This document shows positions 49,414 to 58,116 of a stretch of DNA of 64,000 nt, in pieces. The DNA comes from Blastococcus sp. HT6-4 (lineage in GTDB: Bacteria; Actinomycetota; Actinomycetes; Mycobacteriales; Geodermatophilaceae). The stretch is from the NCBI RefSeq assembly GCF_039679125.1, contig NZ_CP155551.1, positions 4,030,001 through 4,094,000 on the forward strand, given 5' to 3'. Under the pieces are notes generated by a model. It was not told the DNA's origin and did no database searches. It was given only the letters and a program-made list of their open reading frames with translations. The position numbers were made by a program, and so were the translations under genes. Each line of letters starts with the position of its first letter. Position 1 is the first letter of the stretch.

Positions 49414-50673
49414 TCAGCCCAGCGGGCTGCGGGGGAGCAGGCGGTCGCTGATGATCCGCTTCTGGATCTCGCTGGTGCCCTCGAAGATCGTGGTGAGCCG
49501 GGCGTCCCGCCAGTGCCGCTCGACCTGCCGCTCGGTGGTGTAGCCGTTGCCGCCGTGCAGCTGCATGGCCTGGTTGGTCACCCGGACCGACATCTCGGTG
49601 GCCTCGAGCTTCACCATCGACGCCTCCTTGGCGACCGGCAGCCCGAGGTCGAGCAGGTGGGCGACCTGCCGGTAGAAGGCGCGGGACTGCTCGATCTGCG
49701 ACGCCATCTCGGCGACGGCGAAGCGCAGCGCCTGGAAGTCGCCGATCGGGTGGCCGAACTGCTCGCGCTCCTGCAGGTAGACGATCGAGTCCTCGAGCGC
49801 GGCGCGGGCCAGGCCGACGGCGCGCGCGGCCGTGTGCACCCGGGCGGTGTTGAGGAACTTCTGCGCCTCGGCGAAGCCGGCCTGCTTGGCGGCCTCCCCC
49901 TCCTCGGCGCTCTCCTCCCGCGCGGCGCGGGCCTCGTCGATGACGTTGTCCTTCGGGATCCGGACGCCGTCGAAGGTGAGGTCCCAGGTGAGGAAGCCGT
50001 GGTAGCCGATCTTGTCGATCGGGTGCCCGGTGAGCCCCTCGGGGAACTCGCCGCGCTCCTTCTCCAGCAGCAGGTTGACCAGGCCGGCCGAGCGGGACTC
50101 CCCCTCCTCCGGCTCGCGCTCCCGGACGAGCACCTGGATGAAGTCGGCCGCCTTGGCGTTGCCGCACCAGCGCTTGCGCCCGGTGACCACCCACTCGTCA
50201 CCGTCGAGCACCGCGCGGGTCGAGACACCGGCCAGGTCGGAGCCGGCGTCGGGCTCGGACAGCGCGATCGCGCCGATCCACTCGCCACGGGCGCTGCGGG
50301 CCATCAGCTCGTGCCGGCGATCCGCGTCGGGCACCGCCGTCCCCAGCCCCTGGGACCGGGCGAGGATGCTCGCCGTCGACATCCAGGCGCGGGCCAGCTC
50401 CTCGCTGACCATGCAGTACTCGAAGACGCCGAGGCCGAGGCCACCCTGCTCGGCGGGCACCGTGATGCCGAAGTAGCCGAGCTCGGCGATCCGCTCCAGC
50501 AGGGAGGCGGGGATCTCGCCCTTCTGCGGGTCCAGCTCGTCGGCGACGGGCAGCACCTCGTCCATCGCGAAGCGGCGGGCCTGCTGCTGCAGCGCCTCCC
50601 GCTCCGGGGTGTGCCACGGGGGCAGCAGCGCCGGGGGCCGGGGCTCCCAGATCTCGGACTGGGTCGACACCAC
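49414..50673 (-). CDS. Acyl-CoA dehydrogenase
   Basis: A 419-residue flavoenzyme of the ordinary size class. FAD/substrate motifs are GAIALSEPDAGSDLAGVSTR and the C-terminal QLHGGNGYTTERQVERHWRD; the catalytic Glu is in IFEGTSEIQKR (about residue 398). It would oxidise a short- or branched-chain acyl-CoA. The GTG start at 50673 has AGGAGG ahead. The acetoacetyl-CoA synthetase lies upstream on the same strand; a shared ketone or leucine pathway is possible but inferred. Confidence 0.9.
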   Translation of the reverse strand: MVSTQSEIWEPRPPALLPPWHTPEREALQQQARRFAMDEVLPVADELDPQKGEIPASLLERIAELGYFGITVPAEQGGLGLGVFEYCMVSEELARAWMSTASILARSQGLGTAVPDADRRHELMARSARGEWIGAIALSEPDAGSDLAGVSTRAVLDGDEWVVTGRKRWCGNAKAADFIQVLVREREPEEGESRSAGLVNLLLEKERGEFPEGLTGHPIDKIGYHGFLTWDLTFDGVRIPKDNVIDEARAAREESAEEGEAAKQAGFAEAQKFLNTARVHTAARAVGLARAALEDSIVYLQEREQFGHPIGDFQALRFAVAEMASQIEQSRAFYRQVAHLLDLGLPVAKEASMVKLEATEMSVRVTNQAMQLHGGNGYTTERQVERHWRDARLTTIFEGTSEIQKRIISDRLLPRSPLG

Positions 50674-50751
50674 TGTCGGCCTCCTCGGTCAGGCGGGTGA
50701 TCGCGTGTTCGTTCCCGGTGCACCTCGCGCTCATCCACGAGGTGACCGGGT

Positions 50752-52743
50752 TCACCGCGAGGAGCCCGATGACCGCTCCCGCGCCAGCGCGACGTAGTGC
50801 TCGACCAGCGCGGCGTCGTCGACCGTGCCGGTGTTGACCGCCTTCGCCGGGTCGACGCCCTGGAACAGCCGCTTGAGCGGCACCTCCAGCCGCTTGCCGG
50901 TGCGGGTGTGCGGCACCCCGGGGACGGCGATCACCTCGTCGGGCACGTGCCGCGGCGAGGCCTCCGCCCGGATCGCCGCCTTCAGCCGGTCGACCAGCTG
51001 ACCGGTCAGCTCCTCCCCCGGCGCGAGCTGCACGAACAGCGGCATCCAGTAGCCGCCGCCGGGCAGCTCGACGCCGAGCACCACGCAGTCGACGACCTCG
51101 GGGAAGGCCTCGACGACGGCGTAGATGTCGGCGGTGCCCATGCGCACGCCGCCGCGGTTGAGCGTCGAGTCCGACCGGCCGGTGATCAGGCAGGTGCCGC
51201 GCTCGGTGATCTCCAGCCAGTCGCCGTGGCGCCACACCCCGGGCCACGGCTCGAAGTAGGCGGCGCGGTAGCGGGAACCGTCCGGGTCGTTCCAGAAGCG
51301 CAGCGGCATCGAGGGCATCGGCTCGGTGATCACCAGCTCGCCCAGCTCGCCGACCACCGGCTCGCCGCGCTCGTCCCACGCTTCCGCGGCGACGGCGAGC
51401 ATCGGCCGCTGCAGCTCCCCGGCGGTCACGGGCAGCAGCAGCGAGCTGCCGATGAAGCCGGTCGCGACGTCGGTACCCCCGGACAGCGAGCCCAGGAAGA
51501 CCTCGCCCGACACCGCGTCGTACACCCACCGGAACGTCGACGCCGGCAGCGGCGATCCGGTGACGCCGATCGACCGCACCGCGGAGAGGTCGTAGCGCTC
51601 GCCGGGCCGCTCCCCGGCCTTCTCGCAGGCGCCGAGGTATCCGGGGCTGGTGCCGAAGTAGGTGATGCCCGTGCGGGCGGCCAGGGCGAACAGCGCGTCC
51701 ACCGCCGGGTAGGCCGGCGCGCCGTCGTAGACCACCACCGTCGCCCCGCAGAGCAGGGCGGAGGTGGCGATGTTCCACATGATCCAGGCGGTGGAGGCGT
51801 ACCAGAAGAACCGGTCCTCGGGGCCGATGTCCATGTGCAGCGCCGCCTGCTTGCGCTGCTCGAGCACCACCCCGCCGTGCCCGTGCACGATGCCCTTCGG
51901 CAGCCCGGTGGTGCCCGACGAGTAGACGATCCACAGCGGGTGGTCGAAGGCCGTCGGCGCGAACTCCGGGTCCTGCTCGTCGGCGACCGCGTCGGCCCAG
52001 GCCAGCGCCCCGTCGGGCACCTCGGCCGGGAACAGCCGCGGCACCGAGATCGTCGTCCGGACGGTCGGCAGGGCCGCGCGCAGCTCGGCGACGACGTCGC
52101 GCCGGTCGTGCGCGCGCCCGTTCCAGCGGTAGCCGTCGACGGCCACCAGGACCGTCGGCTCGATCTGGGCGAACCGGTCGAGGACGGCGCGGGTGCCGAA
52201 GTCGGGGGCGCACGAGGACCACACCGCCCCGATCGACGCCGCGCCGAGGAAGGCGACGACGGCCTCGGGCACGTTCGGCAGGTAGCCGGCCACCCGGTCA
52301 CCGGGGCGGACGCCGAGCCGGCGCAGGGTGGCGGCGAAGGCGCCCACCTGGCCGCGCAGGGTCGCCCAGGAGATCTCCTGGGGCTCGACGTCCTCGGCGA
52401 CCGCGACCAGCGCCGGCCGGTCGTCGGCGGCCTGCCGGAACACCTCCGCGGCGTAGTTGACCGTGGTCCCCGGGAACCAGACGGCACCGGGCATCTCCCG
52501 ACGGGTGAGCACCTGCTCGTCCGGAACCCCGGGCAGCACCCCGGTCCACTCCGCCAGGTCGGCCCAGAACTGGTCGAGGTGCTCCACCGACCAGCGCCAC
52601 AGCCGGTCGTAGTCGACGGGCTCGCCGAAGGAGAGCCCGCGCCGCTGCGCCACCCAGCCGGCGAAGGCGGCGCTGCGGGTGGCGGCGATCGTCGCGGCGG
52701 TGGGCTGCCAGAGGACCTCGGGGGCGGGCGCGTCGGCGGGCAC
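50752..52743 (-). CDS. Acetoacetyl-CoA synthetase (acetoacetate-CoA ligase)
   Basis: A 663-residue adenylate-forming ligase, matching the usual AACS length. It shows the P-loop WIVYSSGTTGLPKGIVHGHG, the N-terminal family pattern VLWQPTAATIAATRSAAFAG, TWFW-like FFWYASTAWIMWN, STLNRGGVRMGTADIY and the C-terminal VPHTRTGKRLEVPLKRL with the catalytic Lys. GTG 52743 is preferred over ATG 52821, which overlaps the divergent gene's start. It activates acetoacetate to its CoA ester and fits with 3-hydroxybutyrate dehydrogenase elsewhere in the window. Confidence 0.9.
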   Translation of the reverse strand: MPADAPAPEVLWQPTAATIAATRSAAFAGWVAQRRGLSFGEPVDYDRLWRWSVEHLDQFWADLAEWTGVLPGVPDEQVLTRREMPGAVWFPGTTVNYAAEVFRQAADDRPALVAVAEDVEPQEISWATLRGQVGAFAATLRRLGVRPGDRVAGYLPNVPEAVVAFLGAASIGAVWSSCAPDFGTRAVLDRFAQIEPTVLVAVDGYRWNGRAHDRRDVVAELRAALPTVRTTISVPRLFPAEVPDGALAWADAVADEQDPEFAPTAFDHPLWIVYSSGTTGLPKGIVHGHGGVVLEQRKQAALHMDIGPEDRFFWYASTAWIMWNIATSALLCGATVVVYDGAPAYPAVDALFALAARTGITYFGTSPGYLGACEKAGERPGERYDLSAVRSIGVTGSPLPASTFRWVYDAVSGEVFLGSLSGGTDVATGFIGSSLLLPVTAGELQRPMLAVAAEAWDERGEPVVGELGELVITEPMPSMPLRFWNDPDGSRYRAAYFEPWPGVWRHGDWLEITERGTCLITGRSDSTLNRGGVRMGTADIYAVVEAFPEVVDCVVLGVELPGGGYWMPLFVQLAPGEELTGQLVDRLKAAIRAEASPRHVPDEVIAVPGVPHTRTGKRLEVPLKRLFQGVDPAKAVNTGTVDDAALVEHYVALARERSSGSSR

Positions 52744-52819
52744 GGCCGCACCCTGCCATCCCGGGCCCGCCGCGGCCACGGCATCCGCGCCCGGCCCGGG
52801 CGTGCCAGGCTGCACGACC

Positions 52820-53866
52820 ATGGAGTCCGCCGACGGGCCGGCGCCCGTGTTCGCCGAGCTGCTCACCGGCTTCGGCGTCTCGATGGTGGTCACCACCGGC
52901 CGGAGCGGCCGGCTGGTGCTGGTCCGGGCCGACGACCGCGGGCTCGAGACGCGGCTGCTCGCCTTCGAGTCCCCGATGGGTGTGGCCGTCCGCCCGGACC
53001 GGCTCTGCCTCGGCACGCGGCGCCAGGTCTTCGACTACCGCAACCAGCCGGCCGTCGCCGCGCGGCTGGACCGGCCGCGCGGCGTCGACGCCTGCTACGT
53101 CCCACGCGGCGCGCACTGGACCGGGGACATCGGCGCGCGCGACCTGGCCTGGGCCGGCGACGAGCTGTGGCTGGTGGCGACGTCCTTCTCCTGCCTGGCC
53201 ACGCTGGACGCCGACCACAGCTTCCGGCCGCGCTGGCGCCCGCCGTTCGTGTCCGCGCTGGCGCCGGAGGACCGCTGCCACCTGAACGGGATCGCCGTGC
53301 GTGGCGGACGGGTCCGGTACGCGACCGCACTGGGCCGCACGGATACCGCGGAGGGGTGGCGGCAGCGGGCGCTCCGCGGCGGCACCCTGCTGGACGTCCC
53401 CGGCGGAGAGGTGCTCGCCGGCGGCCTGTGCCTGCCGCACTCGCCGCGCTGGCACGACGGGCAGCTGTGGGTGCTGGAGGCCGGCCGGGGGTCGCTGACC
53501 CTCGTCGACCCGGACAGCGGGTGGCCGACCGTCGTGGCGACCGTGCCGGGCTTCGCCCGCGGCCTGGCCTTCGCCGGCCGGTACGCCTTCATCGGCCTGT
53601 CGCCGGTGCGCGACGGCGCCCCCGACGGCCTGCCCGTCGCGTGGACCGCCGACCGGGCGTGCGGCGTGGCGGTCGTGGACACCCGCTCGGGCGAGACGGT
53701 GACCCGGCTGCGCCTCGAGGGCCCGGTGGAGGAGGTCGAGGACGTGCAGCTCGTGCCGGCCCGCTACCCCGAGATCCTCGAGCCGGACTCGCCGTTGACC
53801 GCGAGCTCCTTCGTCCTGCCCACCGAGGCGCTGGCTGACGTCCCCCCGCCGATCGCCCCCCGCTGA
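52820..53866 (+). CDS. TIGR03032 family conserved protein
   Basis: A 348-residue protein with a beta-propeller-like repeat of short strands. Family marks are DLAWAGDELWLVATSFSCLA, CHLNGIAVRGGRVRYATALG, GLCLPHSPRWHDGQLWVLEA and RGLAFAGRYAFIGLSPVRDG. TIGR03032 members are found in diverse bacteria, often near polysaccharide genes, with no known activity. The ATG at 52820 is divergent from acetoacetyl-CoA synthetase. Confidence 0.82.
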   Translation: MESADGPAPVFAELLTGFGVSMVVTTGRSGRLVLVRADDRGLETRLLAFESPMGVAVRPDRLCLGTRRQVFDYRNQPAVAARLDRPRGVDACYVPRGAHWTGDIGARDLAWAGDELWLVATSFSCLATLDADHSFRPRWRPPFVSALAPEDRCHLNGIAVRGGRVRYATALGRTDTAEGWRQRALRGGTLLDVPGGEVLAGGLCLPHSPRWHDGQLWVLEAGRGSLTLVDPDSGWPTVVATVPGFARGLAFAGRYAFIGLSPVRDGAPDGLPVAWTADRACGVAVVDTRSGETVTRLRLEGPVEEVEDVQLVPARYPEILEPDSPLTASSFVLPTEALADVPPPIAPR

Positions 53867-53910
53867 GCCGACGCCCGGCGGGAGCGCGCCGTCGGTGCCA
53901 TCCTGACCCG

Positions 53911-54315
53911 GTGCTGCCCGACCCCACCGACGAGCGCAACGTCCTCGGCGGCCCCCTGGAACCCTGCGGCACCGACCCGGTGACCGGCTTCTACCGGGAC
54001 GGCTCCTGCACCAGCGGCCCGGACGACCTCGGCTCGCACACCGTCTGCGCCGTCGTCTCGGCCGAGTTCCTGGCGATGCAGCGGGAACTGGGCAACGACC
54101 TGGCGACGCCGCGGCCGGAGTACGGCTTCCCCGGGTTGCGGCCGGGCGACCGCTGGTGCGTCGTCGCCACCCGCTGGCTTCAGGCGTACCAGGCCGGGGC
54201 CGCGTCGGGGGTGGTGCTGGCAGCCACCAACGCCCGGGCGCTCGAGATCGTGCCGATGGAGGCCCTGCGCCAGCACGCCGTCGACGTCCCGGACGACCTC
54301 AGCGGCCTCGGCTGA
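53911..54315 (+). CDS. DUF2237 family protein
   Basis: A 134-residue protein with the complete DUF2237 signature: NVLGGPLEPCGTDPVTGFYR, DGSCTSGPDDLGSHTVCAVV and GLRPGDRWCVVATRWLQAYQ. Three conserved Cys could bind a metal, but this is not shown. It starts with GTG 53911, 44 bases after the TIGR03032 gene on the same strand. Function unknown. Confidence 0.9.
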   Translation: MLPDPTDERNVLGGPLEPCGTDPVTGFYRDGSCTSGPDDLGSHTVCAVVSAEFLAMQRELGNDLATPRPEYGFPGLRPGDRWCVVATRWLQAYQAGAASGVVLAATNARALEIVPMEALRQHAVDVPDDLSGLG

Positions 54316-54327
54316 CCGGGCCCGCCG

Positions 54328-54531
54328 TCACCCGCCGCCGCTCCCGCCGCCCAGCATCCAGCTGTTCTTGTTGACGGCGCCGCGGGCGTCGGGGCCGTCC
54401 AGGCGGTCCCGGTCGAGGCGGCCATCGGGCAGCTCGTCGGTCCACTCGTCGGGCGCCCCCCGCCGGCGACCGACGTACCAGGTGGCCGCGACGACCACCG
54501 CGACGGCGAGCACGACGAGCACCCACTCCAT
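54328..54531 (-). CDS. Small single-pass membrane protein
   Basis: A 67-residue protein: an N-terminal membrane helix (MEWVLVVLAVAVVVAATWYV), a basic stop GRRRG and a polar tail DEWTDELPDGRLDRDRLDGP ending in Gly-rich residues. GGGAGG stands four bases ahead of ATG 54531. Unknown function; converges with the DUF2237 gene. Confidence 0.7.
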   Translation of the reverse strand: MEWVLVVLAVAVVVAATWYVGRRRGAPDEWTDELPDGRLDRDRLDGPDARGAVNKNSWMLGGGSGGG

Positions 54532-54656
54532 ACGACCTCCCGGGACGACTGCACCTCACGCTAGACGGGCATCCGCTCGCCGGCGGGTCGACGCCGACGG
54601 ACCTGCCGTGCGCGATGGGCCGGAATGAAGGCCCGGCGGACGGCGCTGGGCCGGGC

Positions 54657-55151
54657 ATGGACGACCTCCTCGACCGGCCCGTGACCACGCTGCAGGGCAC
54701 GGCGACGACGCTGCGCGAGCTGACCGGCGGCGGGGCGGCCCTCGTCGTCAACGTGGCCAGCCGGTGCGGCCTCACGCCGCAGTACGCCGCGTTGGAGGCC
54801 CTGCACGAGGAGTACCGCGACCGCGGGTTCACCGTGGTGGGCGTGCCCTGCAACCAGTTCATGGGGCAGGAGCCCGGCACCGCCGAGGAGATCGCCGGGT
54901 TCTGCTCGGCCACCTACGGCGTCACCTTCCCGATGACCGAGAAGGTCGAGGTCAACGGGGCGGGCGCGCATCCGCTGTTCCAGGAGCTCACCGCCGTCCC
55001 GGACGTCGACGGGCAGGCCGGCGACGTCGCCTGGAACTTCGAGAAGTGGGTGATCGGCGGGCACGGCCAGGTGGTGGCCCGCTTCCGCCCCCGCACGGAG
55101 CCCGACGCCCCCGAGGTGCGCGCCGCGATCGAGTCGGTGCTCCCCCGCTGA
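54657..55151 (+). CDS. Glutathione peroxidase-family thiol peroxidase
   Basis: A 164-residue peroxidase. The catalytic Cys37 is in NVASRCGLTPQY; Gln in VPCNQFMGQEPG and Trp in DVAWNFEKWVIG complete the active site. Actinobacteria lack glutathione, so the enzyme should draw electrons from thioredoxin or mycoredoxin. ATG 54657 begins 22 bases before the family start of the redox fold. Its neighbour encodes another thioredoxin-fold protein. Confidence 0.9.
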   Translation: MDDLLDRPVTTLQGTATTLRELTGGGAALVVNVASRCGLTPQYAALEALHEEYRDRGFTVVGVPCNQFMGQEPGTAEEIAGFCSATYGVTFPMTEKVEVNGAGAHPLFQELTAVPDVDGQAGDVAWNFEKWVIGGHGQVVARFRPRTEPDAPEVRAAIESVLPR

Positions 55152-55168
55152 CCGGGTTACCGTCGGGC

Positions 55169-55888
55169 ATGGCCGCCCCCGACCTCCGGTTCTGGTTCGA
55201 CCCGGTCTGCCCGTTCGCCTGGATGACCAGCAAGTGGGTCCGCGAGGTGAGCGCGCAGCGGGAGTACGCGGTCGAGTGGCGGTTCATCTCGCTGCGGCTG
55301 CTCAACGCCCACGTCGACTACGACACCCACTTCCCGCCGGAGTACGAGGCCGGGCACACCGCGGGGCTGCGGCTGCTGCGGGTGGCCGCCCGGACCCGCG
55401 CCGAGCACGGGCCGGACGCCGTCGGCCCGCTGTACGCGGCGCTGGGCGGGCAGATCTTCGAGACGCCGAACGAGCGGGGCGACGAGGTCCGCCGCGGCAC
55501 CCGCGAGTTCGTCGAGCCGGTCCTCGCCGAGGTGGGCCTTCCCGCCGACCTCGCCGCCACCCTGGACGACGACGCCTGGGACGCGCAGATCCAGGCCGAG
55601 ACCGACGAGGCGCTCGCGCTGACCGGCAAGGACGTCGGCACGCCGATCCTGCACTTCCGCCCGCCGGAGGGCGTGGCCTTCTTCGGCCCGGTGATCAGCC
55701 GGCTGCCCAGCGCGGAGGAGGCGGTCCCGCTGTGGGACCACGTCGTCGGACTGGCCTCGTTCCCGGGGTTCGCCGAGCTCAAGCGCAGCCTCCGCGAACG
55801 GCCGCAGCTGCCGGCCTTCGGCGTGCAGCCCGGTGAGGCCGGGACGCAGGAGGACTGGCACGGCGGGAGCAGGCGGCAGAAGCGCTGA
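55169..55888 (+). CDS. DsbA-like protein, mycothiol-dependent nitroreductase Rv2466c family
   Basis: A 239-residue thioredoxin-fold protein with a helical insert. DLRFWFDPVCPFAWMTSKWV resembles the Rv2466c start, but the redox motif is Cys-Pro-Phe-Ala: the resolving Cys present in Rv2466c (CPWC) is missing. The cis-Pro loop is DVGTPILHFRPPEGVAFFGP. Without the second Cys a monothiol (mycothiol-linked) mechanism would be expected. It follows the peroxidase gene by 17 bases and may share its reductant. Confidence 0.85.
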   Translation: MAAPDLRFWFDPVCPFAWMTSKWVREVSAQREYAVEWRFISLRLLNAHVDYDTHFPPEYEAGHTAGLRLLRVAARTRAEHGPDAVGPLYAALGGQIFETPNERGDEVRRGTREFVEPVLAEVGLPADLAATLDDDAWDAQIQAETDEALALTGKDVGTPILHFRPPEGVAFFGPVISRLPSAEEAVPLWDHVVGLASFPGFAELKRSLRERPQLPAFGVQPGEAGTQEDWHGGSRRQKR

Positions 55889-55924
55889 CCGGCACCGGGG
55901 ATGCCGGGGAGCGGACGGGCTAGC

Positions 55925-55943
55925 TAAGGTTAGCCTTATCTGA
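55925..55943 (-). promoter_or_regulatory. IdeR/DtxR iron box before the siderophore permease operon
   Basis: On the minus strand the 19-mer TCAGATAAGGCTAACCTTA matches the consensus TTAGGTTAGGCTAACCTAA at 15 positions. It is 29 bases ahead of the first permease start. Iron-dependent repression by an IdeR/DtxR protein is inferred from the motif and the genes behind it. Confidence 0.8.
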
Positions 55944-55972
55944 TTCTCGCCGTCCGTCCCTGGGAGCTGCCC

Positions 55973-57028
55973 GTGACCACCACGGTCGAGGTCCCGGTAC
56001 GGGGCCCGGCGCCGCCGTCGTCGCGGTCGCCGCGCGGGCGGCGGGTGGCCGTGGTGCTGCTGTTCCTCGCGCTCGTCGTGGCCGCCGCGCTGGCCAGCAT
56101 CGCCGTCGGCACCCGCTCCATCGGGCTGGGCACGGTCTGGCAGGCCCTGATCGACCCGTCGCCGGCCACCGAGGAGTCGGTGATCGTCCGCGAGCTGCGG
56201 GTGCCGCGCACCGTGCTGGGGCTCATGGTGGGCGCCGCCCTCGGCATCGCCGGCGGCCTGATGCAGGGGCACACCCGCAACCCGCTGGGCGATCCCGGCC
56301 TGCTCGGCGTCACCGCCGGCGCGAGCCTCGCGGTCGTCCTGGCCATCTCGATCCTCGGCGTCACCACGCCCGCCGGCTACGTGTGGTTCGCCTTCGGCGG
56401 TGCGCTGATGGGCACCGTGCTCGTCTACGCGATCGGCTCCGCCGGCCGGGGCGGGGCCACGCCGGTCACCCTGGCGCTGGCGGGGGCGGCGCTGTCGGCG
56501 CTGTTCTTCGCCCTCGTCCGCACCGCCGTCGTCATCGACCAGCAGACGCTGGACAGCTTCCGGTTCTGGGTGGTCGGCTCGCTGGCCGGCCGGGACGCCG
56601 GCATCGGCTGGCAGCTGGCCCCCTTCTTCGTCGCGGGCCTGGTCCTCGCGCTGGCCAACGCCCCCGCCGTCAACCTGCTGGGGCTGGGCGAGGACGTCGC
56701 CCGCGGGCTCGGCCAGCGGATCTGGCTGGCGCGCGCGACCGGGCTGGCCGCGATCACGCTGCTCTGCGGCGCCGCGACCGCCACGGCCGGGCCGATCGCC
56801 TTCGTCGGGCTGGTGGTGCCGCACGTGGTCCGCGCCCTCACCGGCCCCGACCACCGCTGGCTGCTGCCCTGCTCCGGCCTCCTGGGCGCGGCCCTGCTGC
56901 TGGCCGCCGACGTGGTGGGCCGGATCGTCGCCCGCCCGGCCGAGCTGCAGGTCGGCATCGTGCTGGCGCTCATCGGCGCCCCGTTCTTCATCGCGCTGGT
57001 GCGCCGGCGCCGGACGATGGCGCTGTGA
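55973..57028 (+). CDS. Iron-siderophore ABC transporter permease (FecCD family), subunit 1
   Basis: A 351-residue membrane protein of the BtuC/FecD family, with about ten helices. Family motifs are RELRVPRTVLGLMVGAALGI, HTRNPLGDPGLLGVTAGASL and AFVGLVVPHVVRALTGPDHR. GTG 55973 has GGGAG six bases ahead. It begins the operon behind the IdeR box; the next permease overlaps by GTGA. The pair builds the pore for ferric-siderophore uptake. Confidence 0.9.
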   Translation: MTTTVEVPVRGPAPPSSRSPRGRRVAVVLLFLALVVAAALASIAVGTRSIGLGTVWQALIDPSPATEESVIVRELRVPRTVLGLMVGAALGIAGGLMQGHTRNPLGDPGLLGVTAGASLAVVLAISILGVTTPAGYVWFAFGGALMGTVLVYAIGSAGRGGATPVTLALAGAALSALFFALVRTAVVIDQQTLDSFRFWVVGSLAGRDAGIGWQLAPFFVAGLVLALANAPAVNLLGLGEDVARGLGQRIWLARATGLAAITLLCGAATATAGPIAFVGLVVPHVVRALTGPDHRWLLPCSGLLGAALLLAADVVGRIVARPAELQVGIVLALIGAPFFIALVRRRRTMAL

Positions 57029-58116
57029 GCGTCGCCGCCCCGGCCCGCGACCCGGGGACGCGTCCGCGCTCCGGGACGGCGGTCCGCGTCGGCCCGGTGT
57101 CGGGTGTGCTGCGCTGGCGCCAGCTCGCCGTCCCGGCGGCCGGATTCGTCGTCCTGGTGCTCACCGCCGCGCTCAGCATGGGACGCGGCGACTTCCCGAT
57201 CGGCGTCGGGGAGGTGCTGCGCACGCTCGTGGGCCTCGGCGAGGGGCCCCAGGAGTTCATCGTGCTGGAGCTGCGGGCGCCCCGCGTCGTCGTCGGCGCG
57301 CTGGTCGGGCTGGCCCTGGGCGTCTCCGGCGCGCTGTTCCAGACCTTCGCCCGCAACCCGCTGGCCTCGCCGGACACCCTCGGCATCACCAGCGGCGCCT
57401 CCGTGGGCGCGGTGGCCGCGATCGTGCTGACCAGCGGGACCTCCGCCGGAGCGCTCCTGGGCGGGCTCGGCCTCCCGCTCGCGGCCCTGCTGGGAGCGCT
57501 GCTCACCGGGTTCCTGCTGTTCGCGCTGGCCTGGCGCGCCGGGGTCGACGGGTACCGGCTGGTGCTGGTCGGGATCGCCCTGTGGTCGGTGGCGGCCGCG
57601 CTCGTCGACTGGCTGCTCACCAACGCCGAGATCCACGACGCCGCGTCGGCCTACGTGTGGATCACCGGCTCGCTCAACGCCCGCACGTGGGGCGACGCCG
57701 TCCCCCTGGCCGTCGCCGTCGCCGTGCTGGTCCCGCTCGCCCTCGCCGCGGGCCGGGTGCTGTCGGTGCTCCAGTTCGGCGACGACACCGCCCGCGGGCT
57801 CGGCGTCCGGCTGGCCGGTGCGCAGGCCGCCGTCGTCCTCCTGGCCGTGGGCCTGGTGGCCTTCGCCGTGTCCGCCGCCGGGCCGATCACGTTCGTGGCC
57901 CTCGTGGTGCCCCAGATCGCGGTGCGGCTCACCGGCGGGTCGCGGCCGCCCCTGCTGGCCTCGGGCCTGCTCGGCGCGCTGCTCGTGGTCGCGGCCGACC
58001 TGGTCACCCGGACCGTCCTGCCCGAGGCCCTCCCGGTCGGCATCCTGACCGCCGTGATCGGCGCCCCGTACCTGCTCTGGCTCCTCGTCCGCGGAAGGCG
58101 GCTGTCGACAGCATGA
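57025..58116 (+). CDS. Iron-siderophore ABC transporter permease (FecCD family), subunit 2
   Basis: A 363-residue partner permease. Visible motifs are LELRAPRVVVGALVGLALGV, FARNPLASPDTLGITSGASV and FVALVVPQIAVRLTGGSRPP, plus a long hydrophilic N-terminus of about 40 residues. GTG 57025 overlaps the previous stop. With the first permease and the ATPase it forms the FecCDE-type importer in the cytoplasmic membrane. Confidence 0.9.
   Translation: MSVAAPARDPGTRPRSGTAVRVGPVSGVLRWRQLAVPAAGFVVLVLTAALSMGRGDFPIGVGEVLRTLVGLGEGPQEFIVLELRAPRVVVGALVGLALGVSGALFQTFARNPLASPDTLGITSGASVGAVAAIVLTSGTSAGALLGGLGLPLAALLGALLTGFLLFALAWRAGVDGYRLVLVGIALWSVAAALVDWLLTNAEIHDAASAYVWITGSLNARTWGDAVPLAVAVAVLVPLALAAGRVLSVLQFGDDTARGLGVRLAGAQAAVVLLAVGLVAFAVSAAGPITFVALVVPQIAVRLTGGSRPPLLASGLLGALLVVAADLVTRTVLPEALPVGILTAVIGAPYLLWLLVRGRRLSTA

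Noticed and set aside
52744-52821. ATG 52821 as start of acetoacetyl-CoA synthetase
   Set aside because: It would overlap the divergent gene's start codon and adds residues without similarity; GTG 52743 has a ribosome site.
50797-53838. 1013-residue plus-strand ORF
   Set aside because: Runs opposite acetoacetyl-CoA synthetase and out of frame with the TIGR03032 gene; no recognisable domain.
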